DNA from: Lentinus brumalis | Lineage: Eukaryota; Basidiomycota; Agaricomycetes; Polyporales; Polyporaceae | Assembly: GCA_001792895.1 (NCBI GenBank) | Contig: MARA01000006.1 | Location: 1,798,001-1,862,000, forward strand | Direction of reading: 5' to 3' | DNA length: 64,000 bases | Shown here: piece after piece, positions 45,641-56,652 of the stretch | How the letters are laid out: every line of letters starts with the position of its first letter | Position numbering within the stretch: position 1 is the stretch's first letter | Translations under genes and position numbers: made by a program | Notes under the pieces: model-generated | What the model was told of the DNA's origin: nothing | Seen by the model: the letters and a program-made list of their open reading frames with translations, nothing else | Database searches by the model: none

Positions 45641-46652
45641 GTGGTGGTACGGATGTCGGAAAGCCGTCTAGCGCCATGCCGAGTTAGCGGTTAGATGGAC
45701 TTGTCCGAAAGCGGTATGTGTGGCAAACACCGTCGGTGACATGAGAACGCCAGGCTCTGGATCGCGCCCAGTTTCCACCATCTCGTCCCAGTTGTTAGCC
45801 TGGCTGTCATCCGTCTCTAGGTCGCTCAAGTGCCCCCGAAGGCTTCAGTAACATTCCGATAGCCTGCGGTGTGACAGAGAGGCATGCGGAAATAACCACG
45901 AATAACGTGGCCTGCATCTCGTCGAGAAGCACGAACGAGCTGCGGGTGTGGATTGCTCTTCTGGCGATTCGCCCCTGGACGCTGTGCTATCTTGGTCTCG
46001 ACTCGACATCTGTCCAGAGCGCGCCGACGCGGGACACATCATTCGGAGGCATCAAGGAGGCCGAACCATCATTCTGAAGGGCAGAATCGCCGGGTGTCAC
46101 AGCATGTCACACGCGCCTCGGGCATTCCGGACGGGCTCGGGCGAGCAGGAGGGGCTCGCGGGGAGAGAGGCCAAGGCTGTCTCGGCGTGTCTGTTACGCC
46201 CGCGTGCCCGCGTACGTATCCGAGACCGTTTGCGACCAAAGATGGGCAGCGAATCGAGGCGGATTGAGGCGGATGACGCGCGAGGACGCGCGGCGTGACA
46301 GGACGTGCCTTGGTTACGGGATGGCAGTGGGAAGGGTGACCTGTCACGGCGTTATATCAATCAGGCTGGGAGAGGAGGGGCGGCGGGCCAACGCTGCGTG
46401 CATTCCTCCGTCTTCCCCTCTTCTCTTTCACTTCCTTCAGTCTCTTTCTCCTTGGTCGAGCTGCGCTCGCTGGACCACCGGCTCATTCAACTCTCTCTGC
46501 CTGCTTAGTCCGTGCATCTCGTTCTCCGGTCCCTTTCAGAACAGAGCAGCGCTCCTCCTCCCCCCGTTTCGCCAAGCTTCCCTGACCAGTCCAGGTCCCA
46601 GTCTCAGCTACCCTTCAGCAAGCCCTTCCTTGAAACCAGTCTTTCAGTCGCA
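45641..46652. other. intergenic, promoter of the small membrane protein gene
   Basis: No gene recognised. The last 250 bp (46400-46650) are CT-rich, as usual before fungal start codons. Confidence 0.45.
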
Positions 46653-47417
46653 ATGGGCAACTTGATTTGGCACGAATACGCTCGCTATGTCTCCCTCACG
46701 GCCACCGTTTGTGAGTCTCCCAAGCCACACGCCCAGAGGTCCGCCCATGCTAACCTGAACATCCCCTACCGCAAGATACGATCTGGGCCTCATTCTGGGG
46801 GTTCTACTACAGGAAGTTCTTCTGGGACTTCGTCCATGGCATCATCCGCAACCCCGGTGGTATCCAGTGAGTGTCTCCCTGCCGCGCGCTGGACCCATGT
46901 TGCATTTGTAGGCGCAGCATGCAACGCGTTACCGTGTGTGCTGCTCCCTCTTTGCGCGGATCACAGCGCGCGAGGTCCTCCGTGATGAGAGAGCCCGTAC
47001 TGATTGCGAGCGCGCCCCCTCTAGACCCGCCGCGAGCGACAGTCTCTTCGTGTCCATCATCGTCAAGGCGCCCGTTGTCCAGATTCTGAGCATGCTCCTC
47101 GGCTTCGGGCTGCTTGCCCTCGACTATCCTGCGCCCTTCCTGAAGAACACAGCCATACATCGGAGCTTCCCGATCCGTATAGTGCTGTTACTGCTGCAGA
47201 CTTTCTTCGCGATCCTGTACTATCAGGTGTGTTTCCTTCCCCGCAGCTCTCGCTTCCGCCGTCCGCTGGGCACAGAGCGCTGACGCACATGCACACGCAG
47301 GGAACAAACGGGGCCATATACTCTTTCATAGCTGCACTGTGTTACACGCGTGCGCAGCTCAATGGAGAAATTATGCCAGAGGCGAAGGACCACAAGGGGC
47401 GGGGCGGAAGGGCCTGA
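46653..47417 (+). CDS. Small multi-span membrane protein, unknown function
   Basis: Four exons: 46653-46710, 46776-46866, 47025-47226 and 47301-47417, all in phase, 155 residues. It begins MGNLIWHEYARYVSLTATVY and continues TIWASFWGFYYRKFFWDFVH, GGIQPAASDSLFVSIIVKAP, a hydrophobic stretch VVQILSMLLGFGLLALDYP, HRSFPIRIVLLLLQTFFAIL and YQGTNGAIYSFIAALCYTRA, with a polar tail ending GRGGRA. Three or four membrane spans are likely. It resembles a conserved fungal family of small integral membrane proteins without a known role; I can recall no biochemical function. It lies upstream of the Ap4A phosphorylase gene on the same strand, about 750 bp apart, so each probably has its own promoter. Confidence 0.82.
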
Positions 47418-48168
47418 GCGTTTCTGCTCCTGGTACGGTACGGGGAGAACATGTAGACTGCCGGCAGGTCGGCTGGTCCCATCGCGCCGTTCCCCTCCTC
47501 TCCACGCTCCCCCAAACCCCATCTCCTCCCCCGCCAACTCCCCCACGCACCCACCTCCGCACCGCTTCATCCTGTCTTTCTTGTTGTCGTTCATTGCTTT
47601 CCCAACTGCATGCCCAGCTATTAACCCATCACACTGCACCGCAAGAAGAAAGCATGCGGGGCTACTAGTGTGAAACGCGTCTCCGTAGAGTCTCCCCGGT
47701 CTTGGACGCTCTTTGCTGCCGTTTATGTCTGTTGTATTAGCAATCGAAAGCGTGAAGCTCTCCGCTGTAGTCGTACCCTCTGCATGCTCGACAACCTGAT
47801 GCACGATGCGCAGCAACGTAGCATGCGCGCATGTCGTCGACCGGCTTACCGCGCGGAGAGTGATCTGCTTCCGCCTTCGCAGACGCCAGACGCGTGACTT
47901 GCATGAAGACATGCAATCCGTTGGACGATCGACCATCTCTCCCTCTCTCTCCCTCTCCCTCACCGCGCGCCGCAGCGTGTACAAAGCATCCTTCTCTACT
48001 GACCACGCCCGGCGCCCTCTCACAACCTCCGCATCTCGCCCTTGGCGAAATCTCAGGCTGCGCACTAGCACCACCCTTGCTGAGCCCGCACACCTCCCCA
48101 GGCCTTCTGCTCGCCTTCTGCCCCCCACCGTCAGTACTGCAGCTGGTATCTCGACAGGGCGACCAGGG
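47418..48168. other. intergenic, promoter of the Ap4A phosphorylase gene
   Basis: No gene recognised. The region is rich in CT tracts (47500-47560 and 47935-47965). The frame of the downstream gene stays open upstream of 48169 to 47806, so a longer N-terminus is possible but has no support. Confidence 0.45.
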
Positions 48169-49535
48169 ATGTCCACGCACAAGGAGATACTCGCGAAGCT
48201 CCCGGAGCACTTCGACAAGGCGCGAGAGTCTGGAGACCTGCTCTTCTTCCCGTCCTCGGTGCACACACACGCAGAGAACGGCATAGAGGTACGTCTGACT
48301 CTTTTCTCCCTACACCCTACACCCTTTCACGCCTTGCGCCTCCCCTGACGCCCCCCCTCCCCCGGGACCCATCGCAAACAGTTCCAAATCCGCCTGTGCC
48401 CCGCCCTGCAGAACAAACCGCGCCTCCCGACGCCCGACTTCACCAAGGACGCGCCCAGCGCGCAGGCGCAGGAGAAGCAGCGGCACGACCCGTTCGCGCC
48501 GCCGTATGTCCCCGCGCTGCACCTCGGCGAGGTGCGCGACGAGTCCGAGGGGCGCGAGTACGTGATTGTGGTCAGTGCTGCCTCCCGCCGCGCGTGATAG
48601 TGAGGGGCTGGACGCCGATTGACCGAGGGCCGCAGTTCAACAAGTACTCGGTCGTGCCGCACCACTTTATGGTGGTCACGAAAGGTGCGTGGGGCCGGTC
48701 GATGCGCGGCGGATGCGTGGATGGGTATGGATGGGTGCTGAGCGCTGAGGGAGAGCAGACTTCCAGTCGCAGACGTCGCCGCTGTTGCCTGCGGACCTTG
48801 TTCAGGTGTACCTGTTCCTCCAGGCAGCGAGGGCAGTTGGGAGGAAGTTCTTCGCGTTCTACAACTGTGAGTACGGTGGTGGCATATGCATTCTGCGCCG
48901 GACACTGTTGACTGTATGCAGGCGGTGACCTGAGCGGCGCGAGCCAGCCACACAAGCACGTCCAGCTCATCCCCATCGACGACGACGGCCCGCCGGTAGA
49001 GAAACTTGCGCGTGCCGCCAAGATCGACCAGGAGGGTACGTACAATCCCCGTACACGGTATGGCATAGACTGACCCGCACACCCAGATCGACCATTCAGT
49101 CTCGGGGCCCTCCCATACGCGAACCACGTCCGCCGCCTCCCCTCCTCGCTCTCCAACACTTCCGACCCGGACACGCTCGAGCCCGCGCTCGCCGACGCCT
49201 TCCTCTCCCTGCTCGACCTCGCGATCCAGACGGTGCGGCACGACCCGACGTACCCCGCCGGCACGCCCTCGTACAACGTCTTCCTCACGCTCGAGCACAT
49301 CCACATCGTCCCGCGCCGGCAGGAGACGCACACGCTCGCGGGCACGGGCGAGAAGCTGAGCGTGAACGCGCTCGGGTTCGCGGGGATGCTGCTCGTGAAG
49401 AGCGAGCGCGAGCTCGAGGCGGTCAAGGAGGAGGGCGTGACGAAGATCCTCAAGGACGTCGCGCTGGAGAGTGCGCACGAGGCGCAGACGGACGCGCATA
49501 CAGTCGCTGATGACCACATTGCGGGTCAGGATTAG
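48169..49535 (+). CDS. ATP adenylyltransferase (Ap4A phosphorylase)
   Basis: Six exons: 48169-48288, 48382-48570, 48636-48684, 48759-48866, 48922-49035 and 49087-49535, totalling 342 residues. Family members such as yeast Apa1/Apa2 are about 320-325. Visible blocks are FQIRLCPALQNKPRLPTP, KYSVVPHHFMVVTKDFQSQT, FFAFYNCGDLSGASQPHKHV and the HIT-like QPHKHVQLIP, whose central His is the nucleotidylated residue in the family. The C-terminal DUF4922-type part contains PSYNVFLTLEHIHIVPRRQE and ALGFAGMLLVKSE. The enzyme splits diadenosine tetraphosphate with phosphate to ADP and ATP, keeping alarmone-like dinucleotides low in the cytosol. The start gives MSTHKEILAKLPEHFDKA, a normal N-terminus. Nothing in the coding sequence looks damaged. 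Confidence 0.9.
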
Positions 49536-51631
49536 GACGCGGGAGGGCGTGGGGAGACGAGAGGAGAAGCATAGAGACGACAGTGAGTCGCCCTGTGACA
49601 TGTATTGATCTAGAGCGAATACAGGACAGCCTGGTGCGCGGCGTGCGCACCGGCTTGGAAGAACGGGCGCATACATGGAGTGCTTTTAGGCGCATGTTGG
49701 TTTCCCTCGAAGAGGTACTTATCCCGAGGACCGCGAAAAGGTCTGCGCCAGGATGGTCACATCGACCACCCTCCCTCGGGGGACTTACCTGATATCAGTT
49801 GGAGCCGTCGCCAGGAGTGCAGGTTGCTCGAGCCAAGATCCCCAGAATCAGGTCAGACGTACTGTTGCTCTTCGCTTACGTCGTTATGTAGTCGTCAAGT
49901 GTCGTACTCGGCAAGATCACACTCCAGCCCAGGAGCCCCAAGCCCAGCAAAGACCAGATTCAGAGTCGTCATCGTCGCCAGCAGGGCTGCCGTCAAACTT
50001 GAGATCCCCAGAAAGCTAAGTGCTCTTGTCGCTCTTGTCGTCATGCAGTCATGAAGAGTTCTACTATGATTCGACAGTCGCGGCGCAGTACAGCCGAGAG
50101 CGAAAGACGTACTCAGAGGTTGCTGCGCAAGAAGCATCATCGCCATATCGCTCGCCGCCAGAATAGAGTCAACAGTCGTCGCACACGGAGCCGTCGTGTC
50201 AAGGTCAGTGAATCCCTGTTAGCGTCCGCTAGAGCCGTCATTGCCAGCATCCGGTCCGCTGCACTTGCTAACGCCTTCGTGTAGTCGCCAAGTGCCGTCC
50301 CGAGGAGATCGACAGGTGCAGCACAGAACAGCCCAGGAGAGACCAGGGCTACAGACGTACTTGGAAATAGCCTCGTCAGAGTCGTTGGAGTCGCTGCCCA
50401 AGATATTATCGTGCCAGAGTTGCTCGGTGCTACGGCCAAGATCACAAGCTTCCGAGGCCCGTTGCGTTGTTCGACCCGACTGGTGTCGCCCAAGAGTCAA
50501 GATGCCGAAATGCCAGAGCACGTACTTGGATGCTGACAAGCAAGAGCCACAGTCGCACGACCGCTATCGCTGTTGGAGTCGACGTCAAGAGTCCTTGTCG
50601 AGTCGCCGTGCAAGTGTCGCCCACTGCTCAAGCACAAGGTGTACTATGTTCATGATCCCGGCGGGTGTATGCGCCGTCCTCCCGACTGGTGTCGCCCGAC
50701 AGTCAAGTTGTCGACGCGCTAGGGCAGCACTGAAGTGAATGCCATACCCAAGCAGAACCGAAGCGCATACAGCCAGCCATTGTCACAGACCGAGCCAAGT
50801 CCAGCCGTTGGCGGATGTCGTCTCGCGCGTCGGAGCAGACAGAACCAGACAAGAAGAAGCGGGAGAAGGTGGTGGTTGGAGGTCAAGTCGAGCGAACCCG
50901 GCGGCGGTCTACTTATGGACGGGACGTGCGGCTGGCGAGAGGGAGGCGCCAGCCTCTTCACATTCGGTCCCGAAGAGTGTGCCGATCCTTGCACCCCGGC
51001 TTCCGATTGGTCCTCTCGTGCGGTTGGCTGGTACGTGCACGCGCTGGACCTGGGCCCATAGAGATATCGATGTACTGAACGAATAGCACATACAGGGTTA
51101 TTACCAGTGCGTTCTTCGGCGACATCGGCAGAAGCGACGAACAAAGGTCAATCAAAATCGTCTCTGCCGTGAGGGAGCCGAGTCGGAACATTGACTAGGA
51201 TTGACCGCCGTACTTGTCGGCGCGAAAGGTGTAACGCCTACATACAGTGCGTCCTGCTAGTCGCCGCTACCATCACACACACATTCGCTGACCCCGAGTA
51301 TCGAGTTTGTATCACCACAGCGAGGACACTCACACTCAGACGGAGTGCCGAGAACGCAGCAGCGAACTACACGACTCATAGTCTTTCTCATATGCAGTAG
51401 CGGCAGGTCGCCTTGTAGTCCGCTTTGCCAAGCTTTACCGCTGCTGTACGCGGGTTCGCTGGCAATCACACTTTAGTGCGGCTCGGGTCCTCGACAATGT
51501 CTGTTATATACGGCACAGCCACGCGGGGGTAAGTCGGTAAACTCCTCCCACCATCAGCGCCGTCATATATAAAGTACAGCGTTCGGACTCCACGCAGCTC
51601 GCTGCGGCCCCGTCTCTCTCCATCATCCGCC
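49536..51631. other. 2.1-kb intergenic stretch with degenerate GTCG-rich repeats
   Basis: From about 49790 to 50720 words such as GTCGCC, GTCGTC, CAAGTGTCG and CCCGACTGGTGTCGCCC (50477 and 50690) recur, and the sequence often reads as Ser/Arg-rich in several frames. No intron chain or domain supports a gene. The right end (51500-51631) is the promoter of the S33 gene. Confidence 0.4.
51566..51573 (+). promoter_or_regulatory. TATA box of the S33 peptidase gene
   Basis: TATATAAA, 66 bp before the start codon at 51632. Confidence 0.5.
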
Positions 51632-53582
51632 ATGGACAACAGCAAGACAGTTCGAGTGCCCCGGCCGCGCTCACTGCTGGTGTTCGAACCATCTCCGTCA
51701 AGCAGGGGTTGGGCATGGCCCAGTCGACGAGCGAACACTGTCTTTGTGATAGCTCTGGCCGCACAGCTGCTCGTTCTGTTCGGTATCAATCGCTATTACG
51801 GTGTCCATGAGGCCGATCTCCCTCCGCTGTCGGGAGATGTGAGCGCCCCTGGACCAGACGCTGATTTCGACTGGTATGCAGTGAGTAGCATTTACCCCTG
51901 ACTGCACGAAACATCCGATTCTGACGTTTAATGTCTGGCAGCTAGAGCCTAAGAGAGAACTCGCATGGGTATCCTGCTACTCCGGGCAGAAATGCGCCCG
52001 GCTGCTGCTGCCCTTCGACTATGACACGCCCGACGGACCCACGACCGCCATCGCCCTCCGCATGAAGCCTGCGACGGACAAGAAGAACTACAGAGGCACC
52101 ATCTTCCTCAACCCAGGCGGGCCCGGAGGCTCCGGCACCGACTTCGTGGGACGCCTGGGCAAGAACATTGGCGATGTCGTCGGCCCGTCGTTCGACTTGC
52201 TCGGGTTCGATCCTCGCGGGACGGGGTTCACGACGCCTGTGGCGTGGTGCTTCAATAGCGACTCGGAACGGGCGATCTGGACTACGCAAGAGGGACACCA
52301 GCTGCTCAACGCGAGCGACCACTCTGTGGGCTTGTTCCATGCACGGGCGAAGCTGCTCGGCGAACGCTGCCAGACGAGGATCGGCGGCGAGTGGGGTATC
52401 GGGCGGTTCGTCAGCACGCCGAATGTCGCACGCGATATGCTGGAGATCTCCCAGATGCTCGGCCAGGACAAGCTGCAGTATTGGGGCTTCGTGAGTATCA
52501 GCGGCATATCCCTGGGGGCGCAACTGACCGTGCTCTAATCTGCGCAGAGCTACGGTTCGGTACTTGGACAGTACTTCGCCGCCATCTATCCGGACAAGGT
52601 CAAGCGCTTGATCGTGGACGGAGTCTACGACGCCGAGAACTACAAGGCTGCTCTCTGGAACACAAACATCGTGGACGTCGATCGCGCAGTCGACGCTCTC
52701 TTCGACTTCTGCCACCAAGCCGGCCCAGACAAATGCGCGCTCCACGAGTCGTCCCCCGACAAGATCCGCCGACGGTTCTTCCGTGTCCTCGAGCACGTCA
52801 AGCAGAACCCGATCACAATCCCGCACGCCGAGCCGCCCGCCATCATCACGCACAAGGCGCTCCTCGCCCAGTTCTTCTACGCAACGTACAAACCGCTCAC
52901 CATGTACGCCCCCGTCGTCAACACGATCCACGCCATCGAGACCGGCAACACCGCCGCCCTCACCGCGCTCGCCCCCCTCATCGTCAGCCCCATCGAGTGC
53001 AAGTGCGGGGACCGCCCCGACCCCGCCTTCCGCGGGGACAACGAAGTGACGTTCGCGATCGCGTGTGGCGACGGGGACGAGCGTGCGTGGGACCTCGGCG
53101 AGTACAGGAAGTGGTACCGCGGCCTCGAGGCCCAGTCGCACCTCATGGCGCCGATGTGGGGCATCTACTGGATGCAGTGTGCGGAGTGGCCGATCCGCGC
53201 CAAGTCTCGTTGGACGGGCTCGCTCGCGGCGAAGAACACGTCGCACCCGATCCTCGTCGTGTCCGCCAAGTACGACCCCGTCACGCCGCTGCCGGACGCG
53301 CGGAATGTGCAGAAGCGGTATGCGGGCGCGGGGCTGCTCGTGCAGGACTCGTATGGGCATTGCTCGCTCAGCTCGCCGTCGCTGTGCACGGCGAAGCATG
53401 TGCGTCGGTACTTTGAGGAGGGGACGCTCCCGGCGGACGGTACGCTCTGCGAGGTCGAGGAGCTGCCTCTCGTTGGCAAGCGTGATTCTTCTGGGCTCCA
53501 GGCTTTGAGCGCGGAGGACGCTCAGCTGCTGGAGTCGTTGAGAGGCTTGTCGGAGGGCATGCCCGTCCACCGCGGTCTTTGA
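51632..53582 (+). CDS. Membrane-tethered S33 (TAP-like) serine peptidase/hydrolase
   Basis: Three exons: 51632-51880, 51942-52490 and 52548-53582, 610 residues. Residues ~35-52 (NTVFVIALAAQLLVLFG) form one membrane span after a short basic cytosolic N-terminus, making a type II topology with the enzyme outside or lumenal. The alpha/beta-hydrolase core shows the oxyanion strand FLNPGGPGGSGTDFV and FDPRGTGFTTPV. The nucleophile is Ser267 in GFSYGSVLGQY (intron 2 falls just before this Ser). Asp509 lies in SAKYDPVTPLPDA and His537 in QDSYGHCSLS, within the TAP-like C-terminal domain. Relatives (tripeptidyl aminopeptidases) clip peptides from free N-termini, especially near proline. All catalytic residues are present. 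A broken paralogous fragment sits at 35340-35533. The substrate is inferred. Confidence 0.88.
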
Positions 53583-53725
53583 TACACGTCCAGTGGGTTC
53601 ACATCATATTCAGTCATCGGGGGTAAATCATACATGGGGTCTAATAGTCGCATAGTTACTGTGGTATATTTCGTGTCCGACACATGGGAGGAAATTGTAT
53701 TGAGCGCGGCATACACCCAGTGCCT

Positions 53726-54686
53726 TCACCACTGCCGGCGGCGACTCGCACCGTCACCCTTGGCGAACAGAGAAGCTCTGGACATTGAACACTCTGTATC
53801 CCCATACGGGAGTTGCATGATAAGTTTGTTGGACTGGCGTATGGTTAGGGCCCGAAACGGCACTCCATGCACGTACCATCGTCTCGGCAGCTCCGGCTTC
53901 AATTAGCCCGTATTGACGAGGATGGTATTCCAGCGGGAAGGCCGCCAGCCCAGGAGGAATGCGCCGATCAAGGAGCTCGACAGTGGTATGGAGGACCCCG
54001 GGCCTGTCCCGTTTTTCGAGAAAGAGCGATACCAGGGCTAGGTTTTCAATCTTGTACGGCTGAGAGGGGTCGTTTGGATTGATGACGAATGGAGCGTCGT
54101 ATACGGTGGGCGCAGGATTTATGGTGCTTGGTGCGTCCTACGAATCCGGGGTCAGTATTATGAAGTCGGCGCACTGAAGGCAACATGTCCACTGACCTTG
54201 AAGAACTTGTCGTAAGCCCTCGCCACCGCCATCGCAAGCTCGCCCTTGCAGCTCACTCCTTGTCCTCCGGGCTCGGACAAGCGAACCTTGTAGGTGAATT
54301 TCGACTCATCGGTGTCATACCCGGGCCACTGTCCACGTGCGAGGAGTGTTCAGAGGTGAGCGACGAGAGAACGGAGGAGCACTCACGTTTATCTTGATCT
54401 CTATGTGCGGTACGAGGATTTCGAGGATCATCTGGTCGTCGAAGTCCGCCATCGTTTCGCGCAAGGCTTCCGGTGTGCAGGTGAGCAGTTCCTTCAGAGG
54501 CAACCCAGATACGTCCGTGCCAAAATCGATGCGTTGGATACCAGGTACTATGTCTTTGAGACGATCGTTGCGGTCGACACACAGGCATGACCACGCATCA
54601 GGTATGATTAGGCGGGATCGAGGAGGGAGAGGGTTGGGATGGATGACCCAGGGAACGGCGTCACGCTTCGTGCGACTTGAACTCAC
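53726..54686 (-). CDS. Unknown basidiomycete protein, copy 1 (start codon altered)
   Basis: Member of a family not known to me, paralogous to the gene at 58.6-59.6 kb. Readable blocks are SSSRTKRDAVPWVIHPNPL, FGTDVSGLPLKELLTC, ADFDDQMILEILVPHIEIKI, (intron) WPGYDTDESKFTYKVRLSE, VSCKGELAMAVARAYDKFF, (intron) FVINPNDPSQPYKIENLALV and RRIPPGLAAFPLEY. The end resembles copy 2 (...A.GxG...QW-stop). At the position of the copy-2 ATG (MSSSRT) this copy has GTG (54686-54684). The frame stays open upstream to an ATG at 54788, but that lies at the conserved TATA-like TATAAGTAC, so a start there is doubtful. It may be a recently disabled gene, or use an unusual start. The last exon join is uncertain. 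No domain is recognised. Confidence 0.55.
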
Positions 54687-55369
54687 GATGGAGAAGCAAT
54701 CGTAGGTGGGTCTTGAAGGGCGAGTCGAACGTGGACGGTGCTGGGTGCTCGATCCACACCGTCGAGGCGTGTACTTATACATGGTCATGGGTAGGCAAAG
54801 ACTCGATCCTGCGAGAAGTCAAAGCGGGAGCTAAAGCGCTGAGACCATATGAATGCAGAGAATGCAATGAGGGGCCGGTCAATGCGGATACACAGGGTCC
54901 ATATTATGACAGAACACAATACTTTGAGACGGAATGTCATAGTACGAGGAAGGAAGAGTGACAAGACTAAGTATATGTGCTCACCATCTGCGACGAAATG
55001 CTGAGGTACGCACATAGCGTTTGCGTGGAGGGCCTTGCGCTTCCATCCAGTTGGCAAGGGACTATGACGTGGATCGCTCTGCCATTCATATGAGATAATT
55101 CGGCAACCATTATTGAGAGGGAACTGCATGCCGCCATGACATGTCGCTCTGCAGCCGCAGGCGCAAGTGCTCAATGAGTGTGGACTTACGCCAGAAGGGG
55201 ACGAAGAGGATGGCACCGACAGGCTGGGCTTCGCCCACGGGTCCCCGTGGTCGATGCGCTGGTACCACTACCAGATATCTATCAAAGTTATGATGATTGC
55301 GCCCGTATTCGCGAGCGGCGTAGGCCGGCAACGCATATCGCAGGAGCCCCCTCAGCCTGTCTCCGTCGC

Positions 55370-55840
55370 ACGGGCGCCGTCGGGAAACAGCGCGCCCTCA
55401 CGCGCACGGTTCGGAATCGCACCTGCGGGGAACGGGTCGACAAGAAGCTTCTTCGCGCCACACGGCGGCTGCACTCGGGAGAGCGGGTTCTTCCACGTAT
55501 GTATGTGATGCGCCCACTGTGTATGAGTGCGATGTTCTCTGAGCCGCGAAGGAACGACTCGAGGACATATCGCTGTCCAGCCTGAGCATCTCGAGATTTT
55601 CGGATAACAACACTGAGCCGGGTAAGGCTCGTAAGGGGTGCGTGCGCGGGTGAGATCCATAAACGCGGGCTGCACTCGATGCCATGCCTTCCCGCACGGC
55701 GACGCTCTTGATAATCAAGGTAAGAAGGTCATCTTTGTGTCCTCCGCCGAGGCTTACGTGTGCGAAGGACACTGTAAGTCCTTCCTGGTTATGAACGGCA
55801 TGATCGTTGCTAATGAGTACGCTGCACCTGCAGAATAAGG
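55370..55840 (-). pseudogene. Relic of a TauD/TfdA-type dioxygenase gene
   Basis: Two stretches match the intact gene at 60.8-62.4 kb in the same order and strand. Near 55840-55740 the minus strand begins CAGGTGCAGC and runs through AACCAGGAAGGACTTACA, matching the exon coding QVQLIGNGTVYNHEGLAE, but has stops. Near 55510-55370 it reads WKNPLSRVQPPCGAKKLLVD and PFPAGA...REGALFPDGA, matching WKNP..HPCGAKELFIDPLP and EGALFPDGA, and then hits a stop. The iron-binding HxD part and the start are not found. Function is lost. Confidence 0.75.
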
Positions 55841-56652
55841 TAGAGTGGACAGGTTGAAGCATATAGTTCTCGTCCGCTTGGGCCTTAACGTTTCTGTGAC
55901 CGTGGTCTTCAAAGAGGGGTCGAACAACTCCGCTGCATCAGATGTGTTGTGCCAGATGACAGGAGTCGAACATACATACCTTGGTCAATGCGTATCGCTC
56001 CTAGAGTATGGAAAAAATCCGGAGAGGAAGGCTGCACGATTGACGGAGAGCTTAGATACCGACCAAGTAATTTGGTGAAAGTGGGAAGAAAAGGACCGTA
56101 GAGGCACGAGGAGCCTCTATTGGAGTCGGACCGTGATGCCGACACCGCCGCCTGGCCAAGCGCGCGCTGGCAACATTCAACATTCAACAACTCTTCTGTC
56201 ACCCTCCGCTCGCTCAGATGAAAGGTTTTGCTATATCAGCCATATCACTCATCACCGGGACTTGAAGCGGGCCGTATCGTCGAATCTCATTTCAGAGAAG
56301 TACTCTCATAATCCTGGGTTCCTTCGCCGCTTTCTGAGCGGCCGCGGCGAGCGCTGATTTGTTATGTCACCAACTACCAGGCCGTGTCAGACTGTCCAGT
56401 TGTGTACATAGGCACTCACCCGTGCAGTGGGGCAGTACGAGCGTCGGGAAGAGTTCGACTCGCCGCCCATCGTGTGGCGCCCTCATCGCGGTGAAAAGAT
56501 GCGCACGTCCTCTTACGACACCTTCGATGATAGCCACAGCAGCGGCCGCCAGCAAGTCACAAGGTATTTATATCTACGTGTTTCATCTACTACCCATTTC
56601 GCTGAAGACCGCTTTTGAGTGTCTCGACCAGCTGCACTGCGCGCATAGGGCC
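55841..56652. other. intergenic, nothing recognised
   Basis: Separates the dioxygenase relic from the DUF6534 gene on the opposite strand. No convincing coding frame. Confidence 0.4.

Noticed and set aside
47223..48284. 353-residue minus-strand open frame
   Set aside because: It runs antisense through the small membrane protein and the Ap4A phosphorylase exons and has no motif.
48327..49676. 449-residue minus-strand open frame
   Set aside because: It is antisense to the well-supported Ap4A phosphorylase gene and its introns; length reflects high GC.
51942..53570. 542-residue minus-strand open frame
   Set aside because: It is antisense to the S33 peptidase exons, whose catalytic triad is clear; its Arg/Leu-rich composition is typical of antisense frames in GC-rich genes.
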